From NCBI GenBank assembly GCA_023053685.1, contig JALIGW010000002.1, positions 41,235,220 through 41,299,219 of the forward strand: 64,000 bases of DNA, given 5' to 3'. Below, piece by piece: positions 36,360-49,189 of the stretch; position 1 is the first letter of the stretch; each line of letters begins with the position of its first letter. Below the pieces are notes generated by a model. The model did no database searches, was not told the DNA's origin, and saw only the letters and a list, made by a program, of their open reading frames with translations. A program made the position numbers and the translations under genes. The DNA is from Diadophis punctatus similis. Taxonomy: Eukaryota > Chordata > Lepidosauria > Squamata > Dipsadidae.

Positions 36360-37302
36360 AAACCTGGAAGAAAAACATACAACACAGTCTCCTTTCTAAA
36401 TCATTGGAACAGTAAAAGGCACAATCAAATATACTTTCCCATTTATATCTAACCTTTTACAGCCTTCTCAAATGAATACTTCTGAATTTCGGGCCATGAC
36501 AGAAAGCATTTTTTAAAAAAAGACAGAAAAGTTGTGTTTATTTTAGATTTTCCAATGATAAAGGGCAGAGGAAAACCTTCATCCTTTTAAAGTAGCACAT
36601 TAATGATAATAATTTAGGACTGCAGCTTTTTGCTGAAATGCCTTGTAGGAGATGAATATATTATGCAGCTTTATTTTCATTTTCTATAGTCATTTTTTGA
36701 CAGAAATCATATTCTTCTAAATCCTATTCTGAGAATGAACCATTGCTTGACTGAAAGCACTGATATATCCTTTATAAAACTTTTCATGATGCATTCCCGT
36801 ATTCACCCTAAGCTGCACAAGATTTAAGAAGACTAGTTCAAGATTGCAGTGCTTAGTTGTTTCTCTTAAAATATCAGAATGGACTAATCCCATTTGCACG
36901 CTTTCCTTAGCTTCTGTCTAAGCCTGACCTCAAACTGACTCTGAAGTTCATTACTAAAGAGAACACTTTGAGCTGAGGATAGCAAAATGCTTAAGATGAC
37001 ATAAACAAATCCAATGGGATTCTAAAAGTGGGGAAAATTAGGAAGAATAACAATAAGAAAATATATTGGTTGTAGGAAAAAAAACACTTCAACTTAAAAT
37101 CAGAATCATAAGGGTTCTCATTTCTTCAGTATAAGAAATAAAAATGTCAGAGAGCAAAGTAAATTGCTTTCAGAGTATACTCCAAACTAGTTTTTTGGGA
37201 TATCTGATGGAGAATTCTAAAAGCTGGGTCATTCCATCTTTGTAACCATTGTTAATACTGCTTTGAACTGCTGTGGTTAATTATAACATGATCTGCATGA
37301 TC
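36360..37302. other. Unassigned AT-rich sequence
   Basis: No supported feature. Confidence 0.5.
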
Positions 37303-37573
37303 TACAGAAGAATTATTGGGTCTGTCATTTCCACCTCTATAACTGTCTGGTTTGGCTCTGCAACCCAACAAGACAGACACAGACTTCAACGGATAATTAG
37401 AACTGCAGAAAAAACAATTGCTACCAACCTGCCTTCCATTGAGGACCTGTATACTGCACCAGTCAAAAAGAGGGCTGTGAAAATATCTACACACCCGTCA
37501 CATCCTGGACATAAATTGTTTCAACTTCTACCGTCAAAACGACACTATAGAGTGCACACCAGAACAACTAGAT

Positions 37574-38080
37574 CAGTGGTGGGTTCCTACCAGTGCAGTC
37601 CCCTCTATAGCACCGGTAGGGGCCTGCTGGTGACGTCACAGTACTGGTGCGGTCAGTTGCCAATGCCTGGGCGCCACCATTTTTATATATTTTTTAAATT
37701 CTTCTGTGCATGCCCAGAAGCCGAGTTTCCGGCACTCTCATGTGCTGCCTTCCTACCCCACAGTGAGTCCAAGCAGGGGAGGATGGCTGAGGGAGTGCGT
37801 GAGACGCTGAAAGAATGGGCGGCAGGAGCTATCTCAGTTCCCCTCCCTTCAGCAGTCTGAGAAGCCACGAACGCGCGGTGATGATCCTAGGCATTTTTGC
37901 ATGTTCGAGGCTTCTCGAGCTGCTGAGGGGAGGGGGAATGGGCGGCAGGACCTATCTCAGTTCCCCTCCCTTCAGCAGTCTGAGAAGCCATGCCCACCCA
38001 GTCACATGGCTGGCAAGCCACACCCACAAAATAAGCCACACCCACAGAATGGTAGTAAAAAAATTAGGAACCCGCCCCTG
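37574..38080. mobile_element. hAT MITE (CAGTGGTGGGTTCCTA) at a re-used LINE site
   Basis: Left CAGTGGTGGGTTCCTACC; the complement of the right end is CAGGGGCGGGTTCCTAAT. Flanks AACTAGAT (37566) and AACTAGAC (38081) are an 8-bp duplication with one change. Inside are two direct copies of a ~53-bp unit (gggcggcaggagctatctca ... cttcagcagtctgagaagcc) at about 37813-37866 and 37937-37989. Not coding. Confidence 0.88.
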
Positions 38081-38436
38081 AACTAGACACAAGGACAGTT
38101 TTTTCCCTGAATGCCATCACTCTGCTAAACAGCTAATTCCCACAACACTGTCAAATTATTTACTAAGACTGTATTACTATTCTTCTTCTCATCCTTCCTA
38201 GTACCTATCTCTTCCCACTTATGGCTATAACCATGTTGCTTGTATCTTTACAATTTATATTGTTTTTATTGTTTCCTAGTATGATTTGATTGCTTATTAG
38301 TAACCTATGACTGTCACTAAGTGTTGCATCTTATGATTCTTGATGAATATATTTTATTTTTTCTTTATGTACACTAAGAGCATATGCACCAAAGACAAAT
38401 TCCTTGTGTATCCAATCATACTTGGCCAATAAAGAA

Positions 38437-38545
38437 TTCTATTCTATTCTATTCTATTCTATTCTATTCTATTCTATTCTATTCTATTCTATTCTATTCT
38501 ATTCTATTCTATTCTATTCCTATTCCTATTCCTATTCCTATTCTA
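38437..38545 (+). repeat. (ATTCT)n then (CCTATT)n microsatellite
   Basis: About 16 ATTCT units follow the LINE end, then a four-unit CCTATT variant. Confidence 0.96.
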
Positions 38546-38601
38546 TTATCTGGAGGGTCAAAAGCATTTTCCTCCACTGTATGATTAAACAGATTACAAT
38601 A

Positions 38602-39225
38602 CAGGTAGTCCTGGACTTACAAAGGTTTGTTTAGTGACCATCCAAAGTTACAACAGCACTGAAAAATGTGACTTATAACACTTTTTCACACTTATGACCT
38701 TGGCAGAGTCCCCTGATCAAAATTAAGTCACTTGGCAACTGACAGTTGCAGTGTCCTGAGGTCACGTGAACACCTTTTGTGACCATCTGACAATCAAAGC
38801 AGTGGTGAAATGCTCCCGGTTCGGGCGGGCCGGTCAGTTGTCATAGAGCCGATAGCGATCACAGCGCGAGGCTTCCCCCACCCGCCTGCACCCGCCTGGA
38901 TGCCACCATTTGGGTTCTTTTACCCTCTGCGCATGCACAAAGCATTCTGCGCATGCGCAGAGGGTAAAAGAACCCAAATGGTGGTGTCCAGGCGGGTGCA
39001 GGCGGGTGGGGGAAGCCTTGCGCTGCAATCACTATCGGCTCTATGACGACCGACTGGCCCGCCCGAACCGGGAGCATTTCACCCCTGAATCAAAAGTCAA
39101 TGGGAAAACCACATTCACTTAACAACCGTGTCCTAACTTAACAACTGTGGCAAGAAAGGTTGTAAAATGGGGCAAAACTCACTAAACAACTGTCTCGTTC
39201 AGCAACAGAAATTTTGGGTAACGCT
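38602..39225. mobile_element. hAT-like MITE (GGTAGTCC family), copy 2, split
   Basis: Left end CAGGTAGTCCTGGACTTAC. The interior follows the copy at 1092-1470 (acaacagcactgaaaaa, cacttaacaac.gtg, gcaacagaaattttgggt). A younger MITE at 38800-39087 splits it. The right TIR (gaggactac) is missing after about 39220. Confidence 0.7.
38800..39087. mobile_element. Foldback hAT MITE with NRF1-like tip, nested
   Basis: CAGTGGTGAAATGCTCCCGG ... CCGGGAGCATTTCACCCCTG, 288 bp and palindromic throughout. 8-bp flanks AATCAAAG (38792) and AATCAAAA (39088). The tip carries TGCGCATGCGCA at 38948-38959 and TGCGCATGCACA at 38928. The core (TTCTTTTACCCTCTGC) corresponds to the 5.2- and 15.3-kb elements but with matched changes in both arms. 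Confidence 0.92.
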
Positions 39226-39742
39226 GTGTAACTCTGTGGTATTCTATTCAGAATTGTGAGAGCTGAAATTCACATGTATGAGATGCCACGATGGGGAGGA
39301 AATGTAGATCCTCAAAGTGAAAACTGTGAGTTAATAAAGAAATAATAGTGTCACTTTTTTTTTTAGAATTCCAGGAGAAACATAACTGCTACACTGTTGG
39401 GGCATAATGAACTTACTCATGCTGGAGCTCTTGTTTAGACAAATGTTCTGGTGTCAGGCTCTTGGTAACCAATTCATTTAAAAAAGAAGCATTCCCTGCG
39501 AATTTTGTTTTTAAGCAAGATATATTGAAAAGGTAAGGATTAAGTTACAGAAATATCAACAGCTAGATTAATTTCAGTTTGGAACCCTATTTAACTGTTA
39601 GAGTGGAGAAATTCTTGGCCTTTTCCTAATGACCTCTTGTTATTGTGAAGCAAACTACTCCCTTCCCGGATAGCAGAGAAATAAGTACATTGTTGTTTTC
39701 AAAACTGTTTCCTGAATATTTCTGTGGCTAATTACAATTAAG
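39226..39742. other. Unassigned sequence
   Basis: Nothing supported. Confidence 0.5.
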
Positions 39743-39929
39743 GAGCTACGGCAATTTGTGAATATGGATTCAATTCTAGGTTCCATGGGACTGCAGAAGT
39801 AGCAGAAAACAAGTAAATTTTAAGAGTATATTTAAAAGTATATGTAATTAACCAGACTTGTTTTTTCTCCTACTTCTGCAATCCCATGGAACCAAGAATT
39901 GAATCTATATTCACAAATTGCTGTAGTTC
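39743..39929. repeat. Inverted repeat, ~72-bp arms
   Basis: Left arm 39743-39814 ('caatttgtgaatatggattc', 'ggttccatgggactgcagaa') is mirrored at 39856-39929 ('gcaatcccatggaacc', 'gaatctatattcacaaattg'). By eye about 85% identity and a ~41-bp loop. Confidence 0.85.
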
Positions 39930-40560
39930 ATTACTACCATAATCAGACAAGGTAGAAGCAGTTTTATGAGGGGAAAACAGCATGCACACTTATTGAATAT
40001 CATGCTCGTTGCACTTCAAGGGGAGAAATACAATTTATATTAAACCCGTGTAACTTCCCAAACCAATGATGTCATCCATTTATCACCTACTGAACTAGAG
40101 AAACCATCCTATATACAAAGTACAAAATGTGGAAGATGCACTGATCAATGCATTCTTCTGTTATGGCTCTTTCTGCTTTATGTTCATATATGGATTCTGC
40201 TGTTTAGTTTTGGGGAACAGCTGCATCCAATTGAAATCCTTCTGTTGGTAAATTATCTCCTGTCTGAAGCAAAGCCTTTGTAAGAAGATGCTCTAATTTT
40301 ATCAACTCATTTTCCCTCTAAGTGAAAATGATAAATGATCACTGCATTCGAACAGATGAGGCCATCATTGACTTTATTCACCCCATCATCATTTCCCCCC
40401 CTCCCTTTAGTTTCCAGCGGAATTTTTTTTCCCCTCAAGGAAATGATTATTCACTTCTGTACTCTCATCCAGTGCTCTGCAGGTGCAGCTTCCACATGCA
40501 GGCATTTTGCACAAGCCAACTTTGGTTGTTGCTGTCGCTTTTCCTATATATATATTCCTC
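39930..40560. other. Unassigned sequence
   Basis: Nothing supported. Confidence 0.5.
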
Positions 40561-40649
40561 TGTGTGTGTGTCTGTGTATGTGTCTGTGTCTGTGTCTGTG
40601 TCTGTGTCTGTGTATGTGTATGTGTATGTGTATGCGTATGCGTGCGTGC

Positions 40650-40689
<40 letters not shown>
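40561..40689. repeat. Compound (TG)n microsatellite with TGTC/TATG/GTGC variants
   Basis: Alternating TG with periodic TCTGTG, TATG and CGTG units. Cys/Val-rich open frames across it are artefacts. Confidence 0.97.
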
Positions 40690-40692
<3 letters not shown>

Positions 40693-41088
40693 AATTGGGA
40701 TACTGGGGCTGGGCGCATCTTATCCACACAATAGTTTGAGATTTTGGTCACTGTTCACGGACAATTCCTTGAAGTTTGGAAAACAGGTATTTTGTACGCA
40801 GGTGAAAAGAAAGGTATTAGGAAAGTGTGCTTGTGGGCTTGCCTGAGAATAAGGGAAACAAAGAATAAGATGAGAAGAAGAATAAAAAGAGCTCTTTATT
40901 TTATTTTTTTTACTTGGGATAAGTGCATGCACTATTGTAGCCCATCTTGTTACAAGAGGAGCTTCCTGCTCTCCACAAAATGAGAAAATTCCAGTTCCCT
41001 TTTGTTTCTTAAGTATCCTTTCAAAGACCCAGATGTGGACTTCATATATTCCTCACCATGCACAGCTAGAAGTATAATAGCTTTTTGC
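40690..41088. other. Unassigned sequence
   Basis: Nothing supported. Confidence 0.5.
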
Positions 41089-41109
41089 AACCATGTGCCA
41101 TTTCAAAAT
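41089..41109. repeat. 21-bp direct repeat, left copy
   Basis: Begins AACCATGTGCCATTTC; identical to 43437-43457. The right copy abuts the 5' end of the CR1 LINE, so the pair may be a target duplication around a 2.3-kb insert. Confidence 0.85.
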
Positions 41110-41250
41110 TGAAGACGCTTTTTAGCTGTTATAGCATATTGATTTTTATATTTTCCGATGTATTAGAGCAATTTTTCAAATGTATCCGCCTTGCCTTGAT
41201 ATCTTGAGTGTAGTGAGAGGATTTCACATTTATTAGCTTTGATATATATA

Positions 41251-41457
<207 letters not shown>

Positions 41458-41547
41458 TAAAAAACTGCCTGGATGGTCCCAGGAGGGGCTGAAAGGCAAA
41501 AGGAAGCTGTGATGTTTCCTTCCATACACCAGGATGACTCGACAGAA

Positions 41548-41586
41548 TATATATATATGTGTGTGTGTGTGTGTTTGTGTGTGTAT

Positions 41587-41620
<34 letters not shown>
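41548..41620. repeat. (AT)n(GT)n...(AC)n self-complementary microsatellite
   Basis: GT units at 41558-41588 face AC units at 41589-41619 and can pair as a hairpin. Confidence 0.95.
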
Positions 41621-41731
41621 TCTTCAATGATATCAGTGGATTATAAATAGTTTTGGTTAATAAAAAGTCAGTCTTCAGAATAAAATGCAGATCTTGTGAG
41701 GGCAAGTGTTACATAAAGAGCAAGCAACAAG

Positions 41732-43436
<1,705 letters not shown>

Positions 43437-43457
43437 AACCATGTGCCATTTCAAAAT
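43437..43457. repeat. 21-bp direct repeat, right copy
   Basis: Identical to 41089-41109. It begins at the CR1 5' truncation point. Confidence 0.85.
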
Positions 43458-44041
43458 ACACTTTGCCAAATACTAAAGAGGATATTTTAAAGTGTATTTT
43501 TTGGAAAATAGAAATGGTATATCTTAATAGAAAGTATATAATGCAGTAAATACTTTATTATCTGTGATCAACAGAAAAAAAGATGAAAAAGTATGAAACT
43601 CTTTATGGTCAGAATACGCCTCTATGTACTTAGATTTTTGAATTGGTAAATGCTGCAGTGACAGCAAAGATCTATTTTATGGCTTGGGGCATGTAGAACT
43701 GTAATCTTTTTCCTTTCCCCCTTTTAACCCAGAGTGGTTTGTCTTTTTCTAATATAGTTTCCAGTTAATGATATTCTCTATGTAATGTACTCCCTGATAA
43801 TTGCCTTTAACACTGCTTTCTTGATATAATTCTCTCTTGACTCCATCCCACCAATCTACATTGCTCTTTCCCTTGCTCTTACACACCGAGATGCATCATC
43901 GAAGCAAACTGAAATCCACACATTATTATTTTGTATTTGCTTTTGTGACAGGACCAGCTTCTTACTTCTTCCTATTTGTTGGACTTGCCTTTATTACATG
44001 GTTTCAGGAATTCATTTGCTTGCAAATAGTCAGAACTGCCA
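43458..44041. other. Unassigned sequence
   Basis: Nothing supported. Confidence 0.5.
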
Positions 44042-44185
44042 TTGACATAATAGCAATAGCACTTAGACTTATATGCCACTTCACAGTGCTTTACAGCCCT
44101 CTCTAATTGGTTTACAGAGTCAGCATATTGCTCCCAACAATCTGGGTTCTCATTTTACCTAACTTGGAAGGATGGAAGGGTGAGT
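44042..44185. repeat. Dispersed repeat fragment, probably SINE/LINE-derived
   Basis: 'atagcaatagcacttagact', 'tttacagagtcagcatattg' and 'caacaatctgggttctcatt' are phrases of a common squamate interspersed repeat. I recognise the phrases but cannot name the family with certainty. Confidence 0.5.
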
Positions 44186-45330
44186 CAATACATTACTTTA
44201 TGGAATTAATAAGATTTCCTTTGTTTGTAACAAAGGAGTCCCATACCAATTTGTAGCATCAAGAATGAAAAGAATGTGTTGCTTTCCTCAGCTTTTTTTT
44301 TTTTTTAGGTTTCATCTTGTTCTCCTAGCCACCAATGAAATCAGCATTTGATGGCACCATCCAGCTGATTATTGGTTCAGTTGTGATATTACTGGTGTGT
44401 TTTCATGTGGGTATAAATGTATAACTGACAAATCAACAGAACAACTATATTTTATGTTTGAGTTATAGCTTATTTTAGTTATAGAAACATCTGTGTATCA
44501 CTTTTTGCCTAAGAATATATAAACCAATTTCTAGAATAGGAAAAAAAAAGTCACAAGTCCTATCAAATAGTAATTAAAAACTAAACCTTAAACTTGAAAG
44601 AGGCAGAACTAAAATATTCACGAATACACTGAATCCATTAAAAACACAACCACTGATAACGTTTTACTGCTCACCCTTTTGGGAAGAAGCCTATTGTTAG
44701 AAAGTTGCCATTAAAAACATCTTGTCTTCCATTCAACAGATTATTTATCTACTTACCAAATTACTTTTTTAAAATAATTTAGGCACATTTATTTTCAGGC
44801 ATGAATATGAATATAGATTTAAATCAGACTTTCAAATCTGTATCAAGCACAACATTGAAACTTTAATTTGAAGCTGCTTTTCATACACAACTGCAAATAA
44901 GGTAAAGCTTAAGGTTGATATTTCTGAGTAATATTTGTGAGTATAATGATCTTCTATGGGAGAAGCATGATCATAGCATATTTTTCAGATCCAATATATT
45001 TAATATTTGCTTCAAGATCTATAAAAAATGTGTGACTATAACTGCAATTAGACCTCTATGGATAGTTGTGAAAAAGACTTTTCAGATAAACCCAAGATTT
45101 TCAATCTCATTAAGTGGTATTGCATTTACATAATTATTAAAATGTAATCTTCTTTCAGATCTAAATAAAGAAATGTGGATTTGTCAGAATTTGAAATTTC
45201 TTACTACTTTTATGTAATACCAAGGTACCAAATTAACCATCAGTATCATAAGTTAGTTCTTAGCATGAAGTAGGAATAGATCAGTTCCTGAATGATATTC
45301 TCTTATTCAAAACCTATGTTTTATCTTGCA
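44186..45330. other. Unassigned AT-rich sequence
   Basis: Nothing supported. Confidence 0.5.
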
Positions 45331-45530
45331 GCTTGGAACATTTTTGATGTCTTTTGAATTACATTTTTTTTTAAAAAATGCCATTGTTCATGCAGTTTGT
45401 GAAGCTACATGGGTCTGATGCTCTGTTCAAGCTTGGAATCTTTTTGATGTCTTTTGAATTACTTTTTTTTATAAAAATGCCATTGTTCATGCAGTTTGTG
45501 AAGCTACATGGGCCTGATGCTCTGTTCAAG
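45331..45530. repeat. 100-bp tandem duplication
   Basis: 45331-45430 and 45431-45530 are near-identical: 'gcttggaaca/tc', 'tttttgatgtcttttgaatt', 'aatgccattgttcatgcagt' and 'gaagctacatgggtctgatg' versus 'ggcctgatg'. A few substitutions and T/A-run changes separate them. Confidence 0.93.
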
Positions 45531-46034
45531 TGTTACAAAACTATATGAGTGGTAACTTGCTCCTCTCTACTATGAAGTTGTATCATGTGATGTCAGCAAA
45601 GAAGCAATCTTTATGAATACTTCATGATTCTCTGAGAAAGAAGTCTTTGAATCTGCACAAAGGTTACAACCTGGTTAACTCTGAGAATTTGGATTTGCAA
45701 AAAAAAATCTTCATGTATGCAGTTATATATTCAAACACTCTCTATTATAACAATCACACAGGATAGCTGTTCAGTGATATCATAATGCAACTTTGGAATA
45801 AAGGACCTGCTTACCAATATCCATATGGGGAAATGAACTCTTCTTACCACCCCTCAAATGTGATTGGATATAATAGGTTAACTCTTATTCTCATTCCCCT
45901 GGACTGATCCAAACTTTTAAAAGATCCCCAATTTTTTCTTTCTCACCAAATCTGACAGCATCTTTCCAGTTTTCTTTACTGGTATTATCTGCTAAGTATG
46001 ACACTGTAAATACTGTAAGTACTGTATATTTCTC
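45531..46034. other. Unassigned sequence, DIRS 5' flank
   Basis: Nothing supported. Confidence 0.5.
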
Positions 46035-46166
46035 ATTCTCCATAGTGGGTGGAGCTAGCCGCCAAGATTGGGTATTGACACAGCCTTCTAGCCAATGATG
46101 ACTGAGTCTGGAAAAGTATAAAAGGTGGCTCTAGGCCTAGATTCCCCCTCTTTTGACTCAGTCATA
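46035..46166 (+). repeat. DIRS copy 1 left inverted terminal repeat
   Basis: The stretch from GGGTGGAGCTAGCCGCCAAG to 'ccccctcttttga' (about 46047-46156) is the reverse complement of about 52281-52393. The outer 12 bp (ATTCTCCATAGT) pair instead with the internal complementary region. Confidence 0.93.
46092..46160 (+). promoter_or_regulatory. Putative core promoter in the left ITR: CCAAT, TATAAAAG, AP-1 site
   Basis: CCAAT at 46092, TATAAAAG at 46117-46124 and TGACTCA (AP-1 consensus) at 46154-46160. Transcription would start about 25-30 bp after the TATA box, inside the repeat, which suits an element that rebuilds its ends from internal sequence. Motifs are seen; activity is inferred. Confidence 0.6.
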
Positions 46167-46169
46167 GCC

Positions 46170-47344
46170 ATTGACTAGTGCCTCTTTCCAATCCAACTTC
46201 CACTCAATTTGCAATTGTAAGTCTTTTTCCATATATATTTACTCCTAATTTTCCTTCCCTAATCGAGCTCCCCTGGTTTTGTTGTCTTTCCAACATTATT
46301 TACCAGGGTGGAGGCAGTTGGCCGCAAGTCTGACTGTCGCTCGCCCCTCCAGCCGAAGGCCCAGTATAACCTTACTTGTTTTTTTCCACTTTTTTCTTTT
46401 TATTGCTCAATCAATTAACTAATTAATTATACCGGCTGCTGAGGGTGAGGGAAGGGGCCCCTGAATCTTGGGGGGGGCAGCGGTGGCCTCACCGCTTAAC
46501 TGGGCATAACAGAGGCCTCTATACTGCCTGGCACCGGGTCTGGTCAACGAGGGGTTAACTCACCCCCTTGACACTCCAACTGCCGCTGGGAGAGCCGAGG
46601 GGCCATCTGGCAGCAGACCCATCATCTTTTTTCCTTTGTGGTGCCTTTTTGGTTCGGTCGGCCCAGCACGAGCGGGCCGAGCCGTCCACGAGCCTTCCGA
46701 TCCCCAGCTGACTGCCAAAAGGGATCGGAAGTGCGAAGAGGCCTCGTCGGCCGATCGGGCGGCTTCGCGAAAGCCATCCGCCCCTTCCTCGTTGCCGACG
46801 GTCAGCTGGGTAGCCTTCCGGGTCTGCGCATGCTGCCTGGAGGCTTGTAAAGCCGACAAACAGCTGATTTCTTCGGGACCGACTCGCGCAAGCCGTCGGC
46901 AGCCCCTTTGATCCCTCCTCGCTGACCGGAAGCGCTCCGAGGCTGCGGAGGAGCGCAGGGAGCCGAGCCCCTGAAAGGACGTGGATTGCAGCCAGTCAGT
47001 CTGACTGGGCAACGGAGAACTGCACCTTTGCTCCTGAGGGCTGGCAGCGTTCCAGGCAGTAAATCACCCAGCAATCCAGACTTCTGCCTGGCCAGGACGA
47101 TTGAGGGCCTGATGTGTGAGTGCACCCAATATTAGCACTCCCCTTTCAAAAAAAAAAAAAGAGAGAGAGGCCAAATTTGCAGGCTGCCTCTTCAATAGAC
47201 TGCCTTGTCGGCCATTGCTAATCTGCCCGGTGATAGGCGGCCATCTTGTCTGCACAGACAGCCTTGCCAGCCATTTTAAGACAGCCTAGTGACTGGCGGC
47301 CGTTTTGACTGCAACCAATCAAGTGACAGGCCATTTTTTGCAGC
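46170..47344 (+). promoter_or_regulatory. DIRS copy 1 leader with phased GCCATYTT (YY1-like) motifs
   Basis: GC-rich untranslated leader. GCCAT/GCCGT-type motifs start at 47211 (GCCATTGC), 47240 (GCCATCTTG), 47270 (GCCATTTTA), 47299 (GCCGTTTTG) and 47330 (GCCATTTTT), spacing 29, 30, 29 and 31 bp, ending 15 bp before the gag ATG. GCCATNTTG is the YY1 recognition core. ORFs on both strands at 46560-47125 lack homology and I treat them as chance in GC-rich DNA. Confidence 0.6.
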
Positions 47345-49006
47345 ATGGCTGATAAAGGCCAACGATCGGGCAAGGCAAAGGCAAAAACTCCAAGGGGCAA
47401 TGTGGATCAGGCTGAACACACCAGGGTGGCATCTCACTCTCCAACTAGGGATCGATCCCCCATTAGGCCTCAATCCCCCTCACTGCCTGCCAAGGATAGG
47501 TCCAAGACCAAGCAGACTTCTCAGACAGCAGACAAGAGCCTTTCTAAGCATGACAGGGGTGCTACCCCACGTCACCGGGGTACCTCCCAGTCCCACTCCC
47601 CTGATGATGTATCCATCGATGGGGCTAACCTGCGTAGGTCTGAGGGAAACGTTTATGGCCCCAGGGCCCCTTCCAGAGGCGCCTCACCTAATGCAGCCTC
47701 CAACTTAGACCCTTTCCAATCCAAAGAGATCCAGGATAGGATCAACAAAGCAATCAGGAAAGGAGTGGAGGCAGGAATTAGGGCAATGGCAGGGCAGTCC
47801 ACAACCCATAGGGACTGTGCCACAAGGGAACAACAAAATGTGGACAGTCTAGAGAATTCTGACTTTGAGGGTTCCGACGACGGGGACAGTGAGTGCTCTG
47901 ATCCCCTGGCCGAACCCCAGGATGACCCCAACCAGGAAACAGATCTGGGGCCTTGTCTTCCAGAACTGGCCATGTCTGATGATGAGGACTTGGCCCCTGA
48001 GCCAGTGGCCTCCTCTGCCCTGTTTCAGCCTGCCTTGTTCAGGTCGCTCTTGCACAAGGCTAAGACTACGGCCAACCTGCTCCCACCCACCGGGTCAACC
48101 ACGCAAACAGCTGAGCCGGACCCTATGTTCGAGCCCACGGCCTCACAGACTGATGTAGTGCCTGCCCCAAAGCTTTTTGTTGAGACTGTATTAAAGCAGT
48201 GGCAGAACCCCGCGTCGGGGTCAACGTCCAGCGCCCTTGACAAAAAATACTTTAATGTTGACTCTGCTTTGGCCCAGCACCTTGCAGTGCCTCCTGTAGA
48301 TGCTCCAGTCCTGGCTCTTTTCTCCAGCGCCATGATGTCCGGTGAACCAGAGGAACTTCTCCGCCCGGAGGACCGCAAGACGGAGGCGACGCTCCAGAAG
48401 GGTCATCAGTCTGCTGCGTGGGCCCTGAAGTCAGCTGCTACCGCCTCCTTCTTTTGCAGGACATCGGTAAAGTGGCTTCACGCTCTCCAAGACCACCTGC
48501 CACCCTCCGACCTCCGCGCCCACCAGGACCTTAATAAGTTGCTGGCCGCGGCGCAATTTACCTCAGATGCCACTTGGCAATCGGCCAGATTTGCGGCACG
48601 GGCCATGGCATCCGCAGCAGTGGCGCGCCGCATGACCTGGTTGCACAACTGGACTGCGGATGTCAAGTATAAATGGAAGCTGGCATCCAGTCCCGTAGCC
48701 GGTCAGAGCCTATTCGGTGAGGCCCTCAACCGAATTTTAGTCGAGACAAAGGACAAAAAGAAGGTCCTTCCCTCAGGTGGCCGTAAAAACACATCCAGGT
48801 CACCCTTCTTCCCCAGAAGGAACTATAGAGGGGCCTATCAAACTCAGGGCAGATTCCAGGCCCAGCCTCAGGGAAATTTCCAAGGGCAAGGGCAGGGGCA
48901 ATACGGGCCACGCCAGAGGTTCTCCTCTGACCGTCCTTTCCGGGGGAACCAATACAAACGGCCCTTTAAAGAGGCCGGTGGTCACCCCTTCCGCCGGAAT
49001 AAGTAA
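47345..49006 (+). CDS. DIRS gag-like protein (553 aa), intact
   Basis: First ORF of the element, placed where DIRS elements encode a Gag-like nucleic-acid-binding protein. The ATG lies just after the phased leader motifs. The N-terminal ~130 residues are basic and Ser/Pro-rich (SPTRDRSPIRPQSPSLP). An acidic stretch follows at about 170-225 (FEGSDDGDSECSD, MSDDEDLAPEP). The middle (about 280-460) is predicted folded and conserved with copy 2 (VARRM.WL.NW, YKWKL). The C-terminal ~70 residues are Arg/Gly/Gln-rich (GQGQGQYGPRQRF), an RGG-like RNA-binding tail. No CCHC zinc knuckle. Stop at 49004-49006, 183 bp before the RT ORF. Confidence 0.85.
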   Translation: MADKGQRSGKAKAKTPRGNVDQAEHTRVASHSPTRDRSPIRPQSPSLPAKDRSKTKQTSQTADKSLSKHDRGATPRHRGTSQSHSPDDVSIDGANLRRSEGNVYGPRAPSRGASPNAASNLDPFQSKEIQDRINKAIRKGVEAGIRAMAGQSTTHRDCATREQQNVDSLENSDFEGSDDGDSECSDPLAEPQDDPNQETDLGPCLPELAMSDDEDLAPEPVASSALFQPALFRSLLHKAKTTANLLPPTGSTTQTAEPDPMFEPTASQTDVVPAPKLFVETVLKQWQNPASGSTSSALDKKYFNVDSALAQHLAVPPVDAPVLALFSSAMMSGEPEELLRPEDRKTEATLQKGHQSAAWALKSAATASFFCRTSVKWLHALQDHLPPSDLRAHQDLNKLLAAAQFTSDATWQSARFAARAMASAAVARRMTWLHNWTADVKYKWKLASSPVAGQSLFGEALNRILVETKDKKKVLPSGGRKNTSRSPFFPRRNYRGAYQTQGRFQAQPQGNFQGQGQGQYGPRQRFSSDRPFRGNQYKRPFKEAGGHPFRRNK

Positions 49007-49189
49007 TTCTCCGGCTGTTCCTCCCATAGGGGGTCGCCTGGCACTCTATGCCAGTCGATGGGAGGAAATCACCAATGACGCATGGGTTTGTAAAACCCTG
49101 AAGTCAGGTCTTTCTCTGGAATTTCTCTCCACACCCCGAGGTTTTTCCTTCGATGCCCCATCTCATCAAACTCACAAAAAAAGGTCCTC

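Larger units (their letters stand above)
37303..38545 (+). mobile_element. 5'-truncated L2/L3-type LINE with (ATTCT)n tail
   Basis: Starts at the thumb coding region (RRIIGSVISTSITVWFGSAT, HRLQRIIRTAEKTIATNLPS, KISTHPSHPGHKLFQLLPS), equivalent to 20852 of the full-length LINE. It then follows that element's 3' UTR ('gccatcactctgctaaaca', 'cttggccaataaagaattct') into (ATTCT)n and (CCTATT)n at 38437-38545. A 507-bp hAT MITE interrupts it at 37574. No catalytic domain. Confidence 0.88.

Noticed and set aside
40322..40751. Cys/Val-rich and His/Thr-rich ORFs up to 134 codons
   Set aside because: (TG)n-derived repeat peptides.
43837..44106. 89-codon hydrophobic ORF as a possible membrane protein
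   Set aside because: Runs into an interspersed repeat at 44042 and has no homology or context.
46560..47125. 150- and 107-codon minus-strand and 91-codon plus-strand ORFs in the DIRS leader
   Set aside because: GC-rich untranslated leader; not conserved in the matching part of copy 2.
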